A stretch of DNA of 64,000 bases from Cercis canadensis (taxonomy: Eukaryota > Streptophyta > Magnoliopsida > Fabales > Fabaceae): assembly GCA_003255065.1 (NCBI GenBank), contig QAOA01007382.1:8614-72613 (forward strand), written 5' to 3'. The position numbers and the translations under genes are program-made. Positions 45,300 to 57,822 of this stretch are shown here, one piece after another; within the stretch, counting starts at the first letter, position 1; the number at the start of each line of letters is the position of its first letter. The notes under the pieces are model-generated. The model did not search any database and was not told the DNA's origin. It saw only the letters and a program-made list of their open reading frames with translations.

Positions 45300-46977
45300 A
45301 ACAGAGTAATCAAAAGACTAGGTTTGAAAGTAGTTGAGTCGCCTTCCAATCTGATTGGCTAATTCTTTTGGCTTGACAGAAGCAATCCATTCTCATGATC
45401 CACTTGTTGGGAAAGGGGAACTGGTTTGGCTTGAGCTCTTGCTTTCTTGGCAAGTTTGGAAGAAATGGAAAGTGTAGGAGCAGGCCTCTTAGGTTGAGCA
45501 AACTTTGAATTATCAGAGAGATCTTCAACTAGTTTTGATGCAGGTAGAACTCATTTGAGAACTGGTTTAGGAGGAAAGGGCTCTACAATGAACTGTGACA
45601 GGTCTACTTTGAAGAACTGGCATATCTTAATAATCAGTATATCATAAGGCAAACTAGTTTTAGTTATAGTTGCCTTGACAGAAGAAGCCATTATGCTCAA
45701 GATTAGCCTAGGTAAATTTAAGGGTAATTGATGCTTCAAGTGATATAACAAGTATAGGTCAGGTGTAGAAAAATCAGTGTGACTACCAACTCGAGGCAAC
45801 AATTGAGTGGTGACAATCCATAGCTAAGGTTCTAGTGATAGAATCAAAGCAATGAATTGTAGGAGGCCTACCTTGGCCTCTCATTTCAGGAAAGTCACAT
45901 ATTAATGTCATTGCATCATCATAGGAGATCAAATCAAAGGGCCATACCTTATGCACAAAATGAGTATCTCCCTTAAAAGGGAGTTTTAACAAACCAGCCA
46001 GGACTCGCTCAGTCAAAATAATTTCTACTCCAGCAACATAGGTTTTGAGATAAATTAATCCAAATTCATAGCCTTGTACATATAGCAAATGAGCATAAAA
46101 CATGTGAATTACATTTGAGTAGACAGGTGCATTTAGTTTTAGCGTTGCAGACCACCCTATGTTGGCAAAAATTGCTTGAATGGCTTTTGAGGAAGATGAG
46201 CTAGATTCCCAGAAGATTAGACATCCAAGGGCTATTGATCTGCTAGAATATAGAGAGATGAACCTCTCTTCAGTTGCAACATTCTCAAAGAGAGAGACAG
46301 TTTTCCTCTTAGATGGAGTCTTAACTCTGGGAGTAAAAGCTGTTTTGCAAGCTTTCATTTTAAATTTCCTTGCAAAACTAGAAGGAACAGAGGAAGAAGT
46401 TGGCTGAGACTGAGGTTTAGGTCGAGAAACTGACACATTGTTAACATTTGGTTCTGTTTCTAGTTCTGGGTCTGAGTCAGGTTCTGAGCCTAAGTGAGAC
46501 TTAGTCTCAGGTTCTGGTTCAAAAGAAGAGAAGGGGTGACAATCAGGTTCTGAAGGAGGAGCAGTAGAGCTGGGTTTGAGACTTTCTGGTTGGTCAGAAT
46601 TAGAGGAGGATGAAGAGGGGTGAGGGGAAGAGGGCATAACAGGAGATGGAGATAGAGCTTGGGGAATGGGTGATAAAGGTGGAGAGCACATTGGAGAAGA
46701 AAGGAGAGAGGAAGGAAGAGCTTCAAGAAGCAATAGAGGAAACAATTTTTCAGTAATTGGTTCATTAGTGAAGCGAGTATGAAAACCCTCGAATTTGGGC
46801 TTGGAAGAAGGGATTGGCAATTTACCTTTTCCCTTAGATTTCTCGGCAACAATGTTTCTTGAGTGATGAATGAGAGAAGTAGCTATGAAGATTCATCTGA
46901 GGAGATAAAGAATATAGGATGGCAATGGGAGCTTCATGCGAACTTTGAGCTCTGGCTTTATCTTTGGATTTAGCCAT
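45300..46977 (-). pseudogene. Envelope-position ORF of Sirevirus-like element, frameshifted
   Basis: The start MAKSKDKARAQSSHEAP is at about 46977. A frame break near 46850 leads into a 345-codon frame (45783-46820): Pro/Ser-rich and acidic (residues 30-140), then a basic segment (ARKFKMKACKTAF), then a conserved globular part (ATEERFISLYSSRSIALG, YGHLLYVQG-like AHLLYVQGYEFGLIYLK, LAGLLKLPFKGDT). It continues after another frame break at about 45790 (LLPRVGSHTDFSTPDLYLLY). This resembles the env-like protein that follows pol in Sireviruses; its function is unproven in any plant. No signal peptide or fusion-peptide-like segment can be claimed. Inactive. Confidence 0.65.
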
Positions 46978-47565
46978 TAATCTTTGGCTGACTCGTCTCC
47001 TTTCCATGACCTTAAAAAATTAAAGACTTTCTGCACAAGGTTGTAGTTGAGCAGAGAAAAAGGCACTCCTAAAGTAGTAATGAAGAACGTGGAGGGGAGT
47101 GGAGAGTTCAGGAGGAAGTTATAGAAAAATGGAGAAGTTTTAGGGCATAATTCAAAAGGAGAATAAAAAAGGTAAACGCGGGGAATGCAGAAGGTCAAAA
47201 CATAGCATTTTGACAAGGAGCACAAGAGGCGGTTTAATGAAGTGTGTGTTTTGGCCAAAGGATGAAAAACACAGATCGGAAATGAATTCAAGCCCAGAAC
47301 GAAAATCTGTTAACTAGCCCACCAAAAGAGTTGAAAACTTTTTAAAAGCTAAACCCAATAGAACTGGCCCAAAAGAAATATCTGAAACCTTTTATAATAA
47401 AATGCCCAATGAGATAAAGTTCCAAACAAAAATTGGTAGACTTAAATAAAATAGGATCAAATGAAGAAATGGGTAGAAAATATGTCTAAAACAAGTTTCA
47501 AAATTCTATGCCAAGATACCAGAAGCATACCAAGAATAAATGATCATTCATCAGCTTTAAGATAT

Positions 47566-49015
47566 TGTTGTGTAAAATTCTAACGCAAGTATACGTTATC
47601 ATTTTCAAGTAATAAAATGAGAATAAAGTATCGTCTCACGGAGACTGTGGCTAATAAGTACCAAAATTGAGTGTATTCTAATTTTATCTAGAGAATCAAT
47701 GAATGAATATAAGTGATAATCTAAAGGCAAAAATAGTAAATCAGTGACGAGTAGAAAAAAATGTATGAGAAATATCTAGGGCTTTTGATTTCACCATAGC
47801 TATTTCGATTTGCTATTCCTAATTCATTAACCAAGAACAATCTTCCTAATTGCTAGCCAAAAACCCTAAATTATTTATTAGCCTTTCCCAAGGTCAAACA
47901 AATATACCTCTAAGTTATGAATCCACTATATTCTTATGTGAATTGAGAATAACCTAGAAATTCACTTAATTCTATGGTTCTTTTTAAATAGCTACATAAA
48001 CCATAAATGTATATTCCTATCCCTTATGAAATTTATGTTTTTAATCCCTATGGTCTTTAATTACAAATTACCTCACAGTCTTATTGTAATTATCTAATCA
48101 ACTAATTAATGATCAAACAATTAGAAACATGAAGAATTAAGAAGAAGAAGACAATTAATGAAGGAGTTCTTGAACTAAAGAAATAGAAAATCACAAATTT
48201 TCTTAGCTAGGCTACATCATAGCCCTAGAAGAGAATTTAGTTCATAACAGTAGATGAGAACATGATTACACAGAAATTAAACATAAGAACAAGAGAAAAG
48301 GATTAGAAAAACTCTTAGAAGCTGAGAATCAATGATGAAATCCAAATCTTGGAGCTTGATCTTCCTTCTCTTCTTGTCTCTTGTGTAAAAATGTGTGGAA
48401 CCGTAGTTTAGTCCTAAAAAGTCCTATTTATAGGTCCTAAGAAGTTTAGGAGAAAAAATAATTAAAATAAATTAGGAAACCTAGTGGAATTTGGACTCTT
48501 AGAAGTCAAAACACAAGTTGATTGTCAGGGGCTGCAGCCTCTTGGCTCCTGCCTGATGGGAGCTGCGGCATTGGATATAGGGCGTTGTGGCACCCTAGCT
48601 CCTGGTTTCTATCTTGTGATTTCAACTATAGGGCACTGCGGTGCTAGGAATATGGCGTTGAGGCACCCTCGTCCCTGTCTTCAGTTCTAACTTCTTCGTG
48701 TTGAGGCGCTGCGGCGGTTGCCAGAGGGAGCTACAGCGCCTTCCTCTCTTGATTCTTTAGCGTTTCTTCACATTTCAGGGCGCTGCGGCACCTTGGTTAG
48801 GGGGCTACGGCGCCCAAGCCCCTGCCTCCATTCTAGAATGCACGAGTTTAGCTTCTTTCTTGCACTAAATTGCATTGAAACGGCTTCCAAGGTCTTCCAA
48901 CACATAAACCTACAAAAGAAAACATAAATTGTGAAAACCTACCCTAAGATACTCAAGAATGAACAAAAGTCAAGCAAGAATTTTACAAGATAAGCGGTAT
49001 AAAACCGGCTTATCA
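47566..49015 (-). mobile_element. Solo LTR of an Athila-like Gypsy element, nested in the Sirevirus
   Basis: 1,450 bp, homologous along its length to the LTRs of 16623-23696 (tctaacgcaagtatacgtta..., ttttgatttcaccatagcta..., ccttgctagccaa-like segments, and a GC-rich degenerate block at 48510-48840). Ends TGATAAGCCGG... and ...TTACACAACA on the reverse strand. The flanking 5-mers GATAT (47561-47565) and GATAC (49016-49020) are the target duplication with one change. No internal sequence remains, so it arose by LTR-LTR recombination. It lies between the pol end and the env-position ORF of the host element. Confidence 0.88.
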
Positions 49016-49098
49016 GATACCAACAAGATAAAAAAGAAGGAGGAAATGATATGCATATGTACACAAGAAATATGCAAAGATGATGAATGCAATTAAGA

Positions 49099-52000
49099 CC
49101 AATGTAGCATTCCTAGTTCATGTCTAAGAAAAGAAAATCTTTCTTCAACTAGTGCTTTGGTAAAGATATCAGCAATTTGTTCTTCAGTACTAACAAAAGA
49201 AAGTTCAATATCTCATTTCATGACATGATCTCTAAGAAAATGATGTTTTATATCTATATGTTTGGTCCTAGAGTGCTGAACTGGATTTCTAGCAATATTA
49301 ATAGCACTTGTATTATCACACAACAAAGGGATTTTGTCAAGAAGAATACCATAATCAATCAATTGTTGTTTCATCCATAGCATTTGTGAACAACAAAGTT
49401 CAGTTGCCATGTACTCTGCCTCAGCTTTTGATTGAGCTACAATATTTTTCTTCTTGGATTACCAAGAGACCAGGGCTCCACCAAGAAACTGACATCCTCC
49501 ACTAGTGCTTTTGTAATAAATTGAACATCCAGCATAGTCAGAGTCAGTATATAAATCTAGTTCAAAGGAACTAGTTCTGCTAAACCCAAGACTGATAATA
49601 ACAGTGTTAAGCAGATATTTAAAGATTCTTTTAACTGCAATCAAATCTGATTCTTTAGGACAAACTTGAAATCTTGCATCAGCACATACAGAGAAAAAAA
49701 TATCAGGTTTGCTAGCTGTCAAATGTAATAGAGAACCAATCATTCCTTTATACCTTTTTTCACAAACTGGTTTACCTTCTTCATCCAAAGCAAGTTTAGT
49801 GGTAGGGCTCATAGGAATTGATATACCTTTTGCATTATTCATACCAAACCTTTTGAGTAGCTCTCGAGTATACTTGGATTGATTAATAAAGATACCATTA
49901 TCAGTATGCTTTACTTGAAGACCAAGAAAGAAATTGAGCTCACCCATCATGCTCATCTAAAATTCACTTTTCATGAGTTTCTCAAACTCTTTACATATCA
50001 CAGCATTAGTAGAACTAAAAATTATATCATCAACATAAATCTAAACAATAATAATATGATGAGAAACACTTTTTGTGAACAAAGTGGTATCTACTTTTCC
50101 TTTTGAAGGACCATTTCCCATAAGAAATTTACTAAGTCTATCATACCAAGTTCTTGGAGTTTGTTTAAGACCATAAAGAACCTTAGACAACTTATACACA
50201 TGATTGAGAAAATCCAGGTTTTCAAAACCAGGAGGTTGCTGGACATAGAGTTCTTCATTAATAAAACCATTCAAAAATTCACTTTTCACATCCATTTGAA
50301 ATATTCTAAAATTCTTGAAACATGCAAATGCAAAAAACATTCTTATGGCTTCTAATCTAGCTACAGGAGCAAAAGTCTCCTCAAAATAATACCTTCTTGC
50401 TGATTGAAGTAGCTTTGTTTCTCACTATCTTGCCTTCCTCATCTAGTTTATTTCTAAATACCAATATGGTACCAATAATGTAATGGTTCTTTGGATGAGG
50501 AACTAGATTCCAAACTTTGTTTCTGAAAAACTGATTTAGCTCTTCTTGCATAGTCATGATCCAAGCCTCATCTTTTAAGGCTTCATTTATGTTTGAAGGC
50601 TAAGCAAAAGAGAGAAAGGCTAGATTAACACACTTGTCCCTTAGAGAAGCTCCAGTTGTTATTCCTCCATGTAAATCACCAATAACCTTTTCAACTGGAT
50701 AATTTTTAGAGGTTATGGTTTATCTTGGAAGTGAATCTCTTGCGTTTTGCTGTGGAGCTTTTCCCTAAACTAGTTCTAGTAAAATTGGTTCTGACAGAAC
50801 TTGTTCTGGTAGAACTGGTTCTGGTACTGGCTCCCTGCTACTTTCTGCTCTACCAGGAATTTTGAGATTATCTTACAATAATTTTGGTTCTTCAAGAGCA
50901 TTTGTGCTCAAGAGAGGATTAGTCTCATCCAAAAATAACATGCACAGATTCTTTAACAATCAAGGTTCTTTTGTTGAACACCCTATATGCTTTGCTAGAA
51001 AAAGAATATCCCAAAAATATGCTCTCATCTTATTTGGAATCAAACTTTGCTATATGATCTTTTCCATTATTCAACGCAAAACATTTACACCCAAATGCAT
51101 GAGAGTAAGTTACATTGGGCTTCCTCCCTTTCCATAGCTCATATGAGGTTTTCTTTAAGATGGGTCTTATTAAACACCTATTCAAAATATAGCATGTTGT
51201 GTTTATAGCTTTAGCCCAAAAGTATTTTGGAAGATCATTTTCACATAACATTGTTCTGCCCATCACAACTAGAGTCTTATTTTTCCTCTCAACAACACAA
51301 TTTTGTTGAGGGGTTCCAAGACAAGAGAAATTATGGTAGATTCCTGAATTTTCACAAAATGTTTTGAAAAACTTATTTTCAAACTCACCACCGTGATCAC
51401 TTCTAATTGAGGATATTGAAAAACCTTTTTCATTTTGAACCTTTTTGCTCAATTTTTCAAACACAGTAAGTGTCATCTTTATGAGCTAGAAAGAATACCC
51501 AAGTAAATCTTGAATAATCATCTACAATGACTAAACGATACTTTTTTCCATTTAAGCTTAATGTAGGTGCTGGTCCAAACAAATCCATATGTAGTAGTTG
51601 AAGTGGCCTAGAAGATGATAGGTTTTTCTTAGAATTGAAAGAAGATTTGATTTGCTTACCCTGCTGACATGTAGTGCAGATCTTATCCTTTTTGAAAACT
51701 AGTTTAGGCAGACCTGAAACTTGTTTTTTCTTTGAAAGCTTGACAATTAATTTCAAATTAGCATGGCCAAGTCTCCTATGCCACTTCCAGGAACTATTAC
51801 TTTGAGAGGTAAAACATGTTTCATTCTTGAAATCCAAGGATTCTTTGGACACAGTATATACATTAGAACTTCTTTGACCAACAAAGAGAATATCATCAGA
51901 ATTTCTATTATGAATGATGCAATGAGATGCTTCAAAGATAATCTTATGACCTCTATTACACAATTGACTAATGCTTAACAAGTTATACATTAAGACTTTC

Positions 52001-52190
52001 ACAAAATACACATTGTCAATAAAAAGAGAAGGAGTTATGCTGATTTTACCTATACCTACTATTCTACCTCTGCTGTTATCACCAAAAGTAACTGCTCCCA
52101 AGTCCTCCATTTCAATGGAAACGAACTTTGAATAATCTCCTGTCATGTGCCTAGAACAACCACTCTCAAGATACTAACAATTACTTTTGG
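49099..52190 (-). pseudogene. Sirevirus-like pol, degenerate (protease to RNase H)
   Basis: From the right: a CSRHMTGDYSKF segment downstream of the protease site, which is damaged by a stop; GAG-pre-integrase WHRRLGHANLKLI with CTTCQQGKQ (51457-52146); integrase core with LHMDLFGPAP, SIRSDHGGEFENKF and PQQNCVVERKNKT (D, D and E retained; Gly to Cys beside the last block); RT with [20 protein letters not shown], and IYVDDIIFSSTNA after an in-frame stop near 50042; MGELNFFLGLQVKHTD; DLYTDSDYAGC; and RNase H ending in EEQIADIFTKALVEERFSFL near 49115. Large RT portions near 50350-50850 are frameshifted. The polyprotein would supply all enzymatic steps of retrotransposition; this copy cannot. Confidence 0.85.
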
Positions 52191-53960
52191 CTTGATAACA
52201 CACCTGCAAGAAGATTAGACAGATTTAGGTACCCAAACTTCTTTGGTTTCTTTCAAGTTAGCAACAGTTATGCCTTTAGGCACCCATATCATTTTTCTAG
52301 CAGCACAAAGTTTATTTTTTTTATATGAGCAGGCATTAGGAAAGTGCCATGAATATCCACAGAAGGAAGTTCCCTTAGAAAAGGAGAGTGAGGAAGAGGC
52401 TTTAACAAAAGAATTTTTAAAATTATTTGAAGGATTTGGTTGAGAATAACCTAAACCATTTCTGTCTTGGCCTATCCTTTGTCTCCCAAGCAGAGAATTT
52501 AGATTTTCTCTACCTTGAATAAAATTAGCTAGATCTCTGGATAGTTCATTATTTTTTCCTTTCAACTTATCATTTTCATTCATGACAGAGATAGTAAGAC
52601 AATTTTCTTTTTCAAGAATATCATTTTGATGCTATAAGACTTTAAGTTTATCAACCAAGGCATCATTGTCTTTCCTAAGTCCTTCTATCACATTAATTTG
52701 ATCTTTTAAGATCTTCTTGAGGGCAATGATTTTAGCAAGTCTCTTCTCATAATCAAAAGACAAATCATTAAAAGCATGACTCAGTTCATCAAAGTAGTTC
52801 AAGGTCTAGATCATTTACCTCAAGTTTCTCACCACTTCTTCACCCTTAGCCATCAAGCAGAAGTTGGCTATGTTTTACTCATTAGAGTCTTCACTATCAA
52901 AGGTTGAATCTTCATCACTCCAGGTAGCCATCATTGCCTTTTTTTTTTGTCCTTTTTAAAGAACCTTTTCTTCTTGAGATTTGAACATTCAGGTTTAATA
53001 TGTCCTGGTTTTTTGCATTCATAGTAGATGATAGGTTCCTTGTTTTTTTCTTCTCTTGTGAAGTTTTTGTGTCCTTTTGATTGAAACCTTTTCTTCTCTT
53101 TTCTCTTCTTCATCAGATCAAGAACTCTTCTAGTAACAAGTGTTATATCATCCCCACTAGAAGCTAGTTCTTCTTGAGTACTAGTCTCTGAAATAGTGGA
53201 AGTAAAAGCCAAACTCTTATTTCTTTCAACTGCTATGTTCTTCTTTTGCAAGATCATCATCTGATGTAATTCCAAAGTGCATATGAGTGAATCAACTATA
53301 AGTTCATGAGTTTCTGCATACTAGAGTAGAATAGTTACTTTGGAATCCCATTTTTTCAGTAAGGCATCTCAAGATCTTTTTGACTTGTTCCTATTGAGAG
53401 TAGACTCTTTCAAGACCTTTGAGACTATTGATGATGCTTACAAAAGCAAAGAAGGATTTCATAGATTCATTTTGAGACATATGAAACATTTCATATTGGG
53501 TAGAACATATGTCAATTTTAGCCTCTTTGACTTTCATAGATTCATTTTGAGACATATGAAACATTTCATATTGGGTAGAACATATGTCAATTTTAGCCTC
53601 TTTGACATGACTTGTTTCTTCATGAATGGCAGCAAGTCTATTCAACATTTCCTTTGCAATATTGCAAGAAGCAATGTTTTCATATTCCTTTGCAGATACA
53701 TCACATACAATATTGTACCTAGCTTTAGAATTTAGAGTAAATATGAGCTTATCTTCAACAATGAATTCATGTTCTTCTTTTAGAATAGTAGCTCCATTTA
53801 CCATTTTAGTAGGAGGCATGAGACCATTTTTTACTATCTGCCAGATTTCATAATCAATTGACTAAAGATACATTTCCATGCGGAGTTTCCAGTAAGGATA
53901 GTTTTCTCTATTAAAGAATGAGAGTTTGTGAGAAGAATGTGATTTGTTTTGGTTGTTCAT
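52191..53960 (-). pseudogene. Sirevirus-like gag, degenerate
   Basis: The start codon lies near 53960 (MNNQNKSHSSHKL). The UBN2-type gag core includes KEEHEFIVEDKLIFTLNSKA and EYENIASCNIAKEMLNRLAA. A 75-bp in-frame tandem duplication (53457-53606) repeats VKEAKIDICSTQYEMFHMSQ plus five residues. The zinc knuckle YYECKKPGHIKPEC has lost its first Cys, and the Lys-rich tail follows (52931-53275). The C-terminal helical region with KGKNNELSRDLANFIQGREN and CGYSWHFPNAC lies at 52215-52583. Stops and frame breaks separate the pieces. Confidence 0.82.
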
Positions 53961-54035
53961 GGTACCTACAGTAAAATAATTCAGATCTTTAACTATTGGT
54001 TAGTTAGACCATCAAAGATAAGATGAGCACCTTGC

Positions 54036-54046
54036 TTTGATACCAA
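54036..54046 (-). other. Primer-binding site (initiator tRNA-Met) of Sirevirus-like element
   Basis: The reverse strand reads TGGTATCAAAG next to the 5' LTR end; one change from the usual Copia TGGTATCAGAG. Confidence 0.85.
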
Positions 54047-54047
54047 T

Positions 54048-55185
54048 TGAGAGTTACAAGAAATACTCCTAAAGAGTGTGAATAGGAGTTTTTAGAAAAT
54101 TTAAGCTAAAATGATCTAAAACATAATTTGTTCCAAGATCTAAACAATATGAGAACTAGTTTTGGAATTTAAGAATTAGTTCTAGAACAGAATAGATGAA
54201 CACAAAAAAAGCAAATCTAGTTCAACTAGAATATAGCACAGATAAAGCAATTCAAAAAATCACACTTACTCATCTTAAATAAAAATAAAATTCAACAAGC
54301 ATATGAAATTAAGAATAGAAGAGAAGAGTTAAGAAGATCTTGGCCACAAATTCATAGTGGTTCAGTACTAAAGCCTACATCCACTTCTCCCAATGCTTGG
54401 GGTTTTGCTAGATCGAGATTAATTTGTCCAAGTTTCTCCAAGCTTTTACATCCATGGTTTCTCTCTCTAAAGCTCATCAAGAACTTTCTCCTTCTAGAAT
54501 CACAACTAGAAGCCACTCACAGATTTCCTACTGAAATCCTGAGTACAAAACACTCACAAAAGAGTTAAGCTCCATTAACACTTTCTCTCTCTCTCTCTCT
54601 CTCTCTCTTAGAGAAAATTTTACACAGAGTAGAACATGAGGAAAAAGAAGAACTAAGTACTAAAAATATTGAAGGGGCAGAGTTGCATTCTCACCCTAAC
54701 CCTTGCTTTCTGTTTTCCTATTTCTTCTTATCTTCTGAAGGTTTGAAAGGCTCTCTTGAAGGAGAACCACCTGCACGTGAAGAACAATTTCATCCCTTGA
54801 TTTGAGGACATGTATCATGCCAAGATTAAATGAAATTCCACTAATCATTTCCTTTGTCTTGTAGTGACAAAAGATATATTTTTTTTACTAACTTCCCTTG
54901 AAAGGTGGATCTACAACAACTCTCAATAAAGAAACAGTTATTTCACGAGTTGAGTGACCTTCTGACATGCATAGTATGTGCTTATGCAATTCAAAGACTT
55001 CACACGCCTAAAACCATCCAGAAGAGAAAACTAGTTTAAGAACTAGTTCTTACAACATGAATAATCAATTCTCAACTTTCCTTCCTAACATGTTCTAAGA
55101 AAAATACTTAAACCAAAACATAGATTAAAAGATATAAAATCATTTGTTATCATCAAAATAGGATTAGAGAATTGTGGAGCTAACA
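54048..55185 (-). repeat. 5' LTR of Sirevirus-like element
   Basis: 1,138 bp; partner of 43662-44739. Contains a (TC)n run at about 54582-54608 that is shorter in the other LTR. Confidence 0.9.
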
Positions 55186-55190
55186 ATTCC

Positions 55191-56419
55191 ATGTTCGAAC
55201 CTTGAGTAGTAGTCAAAGTAAGAAAAAAAAAAAAAACTCCCTCAATAAATTTGAAAACACGTTAGTATCTTTTGCATATTTTTAAACATTTGAGATAAAG
55301 TTGAAAAGGGTAAATTAGAGTTATCTGGTCCCCTAAATTTTATCTCAGTCAATCTTAATGATAATTGAACTTAGGACTTCCATGTTTTAGCACTTGGTGT
55401 TCAATAATTCTTAAGAAGAGTCAAGTGTAACAAATAATTTACATGAAGTTTAATATTTAAACCTAATCCATCCTGCCATTCACAAATAAAAAATAAAAAA
55501 TCTGAACATTTTTTGAAAATGTCTTTTCCAAGAATCCACAAGGTAGAGATTTTGAAAAGTTAAACTATTTTTAAACTTACCCCATTTTAATTACAGCGTT
55601 AAAATTTGGATAAAAAATCACATGTGCACATCATGTGACAGTAATTAATTGCTGCATAAACCCATAACTCTAAAATCAAAGCTAATAAGTAATTGATTAG
55701 AGAAAAAATTGGCACACGTGACCAACTTCTCCATCTGAGCGCACCCTGTCATTGTGCGAACCCTGCGAAAGGAAGTTGAGCAGCCATGGTTGATTTCTTT
55801 GATTTTCACCCATAACCAAGCATGACATACTCTTCATCTTTTCGGATTTTGTGCTCTACCTCCCGATCTAAGCGAGAAAAAACCACATCCAAATTGATTG
55901 TGTAGTCCCCACCACCATTTTCCTCAGTTATCCAAATTGAACGTATTGTCCGCAATGGAGTTTCCACAACGGCGAGCCAGAGCAAGTTCTTCACTCTGTA
56001 GAAAGTGAACTCATTTATTTGCAAAATAGAGCGTGTGGTTTTGATGGGTTTTGAATCATTGTTGAAAAAGAACATGCTCTGTGTACTGACTAAGCAGTGG
56101 TTCTGGTTCCAGATGCATGTTCCCTGTACGGACGTCTTCAGTCTTCTACTTTTGGATCATTCTAAGATGTTGTATTAATAGTGCATGAAGGATTAGTTTC
56201 AGCTGAAAAATTGAATTTTTTCGTCCTCCCTAAAATCATAAAATTAGATTTTTGAAAAAAAAAAAATTTAGAATGAGTTCTTAAATCTGGAGTAAGCAAA
56301 CTTTGATTGTACAGTTTCTTCTTGGATGGGTATATGGCCAATGGATCAGGTTAAAATCTTCAACTTCATGTAAACTATCTGTTCTTCTTTACTATTCTTA
56401 AGAATTATTGAAGACTAAT
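55191..56419. other. Intergenic, with one unrecognised open segment
   Basis: AT-rich left part. 55806-56075 on the reverse strand is an 89-codon frame of protein-like composition (e.g. ILQINEFTFYRVKNLLWLAV, LDREVEHKIRKDEEYVMLGY). I recognise no family. It might be an exon relic. Confidence 0.35.
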
Positions 56420-56789
56420 GGCTCGTTTGGTGCACGGAATGAAAATCATGTAATCAAAATGTGAATGGAATGGGCTGGAATATAATGGTTATTCTCATTT
56501 GATAGTTTAATGGTTTTATAGAATCAATATGGAATGGAATTAAAATAGTTGTGAAAGACACAAATATCCCTCATTTTGTAAAACTAACGAGGATATGTTA
56601 AAAAAAGAACGCATTAATTGCATGGAGTAGAGCATGGAATGAGCAATACCACCTCTCAAGGTGGGAATGCTCATTCCCAATTCTATAGAATCATACCTAG
56701 AATTTACCATTCCATGCTTTATTTTGCTACAAAATATTAGAATGCTCGTTCTATGGAATAGAATCACCATGCCGTATACCAAACCAGCA
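56420..56789. mobile_element. MITE candidate (~370 bp)
   Basis: The left end ggctcgtttggtgcacggaat and the reverse complement of the right end (tgctggtttggtatacggcat) pair over about 20 bp. Inside, 'ggaatgg' and 'ccattcc'-type motifs recur on both arms. Non-coding. The target duplication is not resolved. Confidence 0.55.
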
Positions 56790-57513
56790 ATTAATGGTTC
56801 AACATGGAAGTCCTCAGTTCAATTACCGTTCAGAATGGGTGAGATGAAATTTAGGGGAGCATGAATAGGCTAGCTCTTATTGTTTGGCCTCGTGGAGTCC
56901 AAGAAAAGATATTGTTTACTGAAACTGTTATGGAAGCTGCAATAAATTCATATGTATTAAAGTATTTCTAAGAAAATATTGTAGGCTGAGTATCTAATCT
57001 AAACTTACAAAATCAATTATTATAAAGTTATACGAATAAGAATTTAAAATAGAAAAATATAACATTCTAAGAATTTTGAATAAGTCGTATAATTATAAGC
57101 TGAAAGCTGTTAGAAAAAAATAATTCAAGGAATAGATGACGAAGTCAAAACCAGTAAAATATAAGATAAGAGAGAAAATAATCAAATAGTATGTGCTTAA
57201 AACATGTATAATCACACTGTCCTTAAGACAACATTTGCCCTCATTAGTTGCTGTAGAGTTCTGGCAAATTTGGCTCTAAAATTTATCTAAGCACCTGGCT
57301 CAGAGATCTACAGTCAGAAATTTCTGGAGATCTCTCCTCAAGAACTATTCTAAATGATTTCTAAGAAGTTCATGGAGAATAGGATGTGTATAGGTATCTT
57401 TTCTTTTCTTTCTTTCATTTTTTTTTTCTTTTGTTTCTTGGTTCCTCTTATTTATAAAAGAATTCATAACCTTTCCAAAGAAACATGATTGTTCAAAACC
57501 TGACCCTTCAATT
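56790..57513. other. Intergenic, no gene seen
   Basis: AT-rich, ending in a pyrimidine-rich stretch (about 57400-57450) left of the Copia LTR. It shows no similarity to the pol sequence on the far side of that Copia element. Confidence 0.45.
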
Positions 57514-57814
57514 TGTAAAATGCTGGTATGGAGATGAACCAGAGAGGAAGAGAGAAAGAAGAGTGGTACAGCAGAAGAGAAATCAAAGTATTTCAGTTTA
57601 TTATCTATTTTCCAGAACTATACAAGCTTTCACTTTATATACAGTGTGTAACAGTAAACTAATCTAACCGAGTAGTTAGAGTACAGCTCAGCAAGTAACT
57701 AACTAGTTAACTAAGGTTAAATAACTAAACTAACCGTAGTTAGTAATAACTGATCTAGTTAACCATTAACTTGTAACTCAAGTTTATAAACAATTGTAGA
57801 TATAAATCTGTACA
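57514..57814 (-). repeat. 3' LTR of Copia element
   Basis: 301 bp; reverse-strand TGTACAGATTTATATC.. to ..CATTTTACA. Pairs with 62417-62719. A run of 'gttagttaactagtta'-type short palindromic motifs lies inside. Confidence 0.92.
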
Positions 57815-57822
57815 GCCCCCCT

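Larger units (their letters stand above)
43662..55185 (-). mobile_element. Sirevirus-like Copia retrotransposon, degenerate, with env-position ORF
   Basis: 11.5 kb on the reverse strand: 5' LTR 54048-55185, PBS 54036-54046, gag about 52200-53960, pol about 49099-52190, solo Gypsy LTR inserted at 47566-49015, extra ORF about 45551-46977, PPT at 44740-44756, 3' LTR 43662-44739. The target duplication is ATTCT (43657-43661) and ATTCC (55186-55190). The order gag-pol-extra ORF, the initiator-Met primer site and the aggggga PPT fit the Sirevirus branch of Copia, where the extra ORF occupies the envelope-like position. Many stops and frameshifts make it inactive. Confidence 0.88.

Noticed and set aside
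46977..47291. 104-codon reverse frame upstream of the env-position ORF as a gene
   Set aside because: Hydrophobic, no recognised domain, and lies in the spacer between pol and the env-position start; more likely non-coding leader.
49177..51978. Many + strand frames of 60-90 codons across the Sirevirus pol
   Set aside because: Shadows of the reverse-strand pol; no independent motifs.
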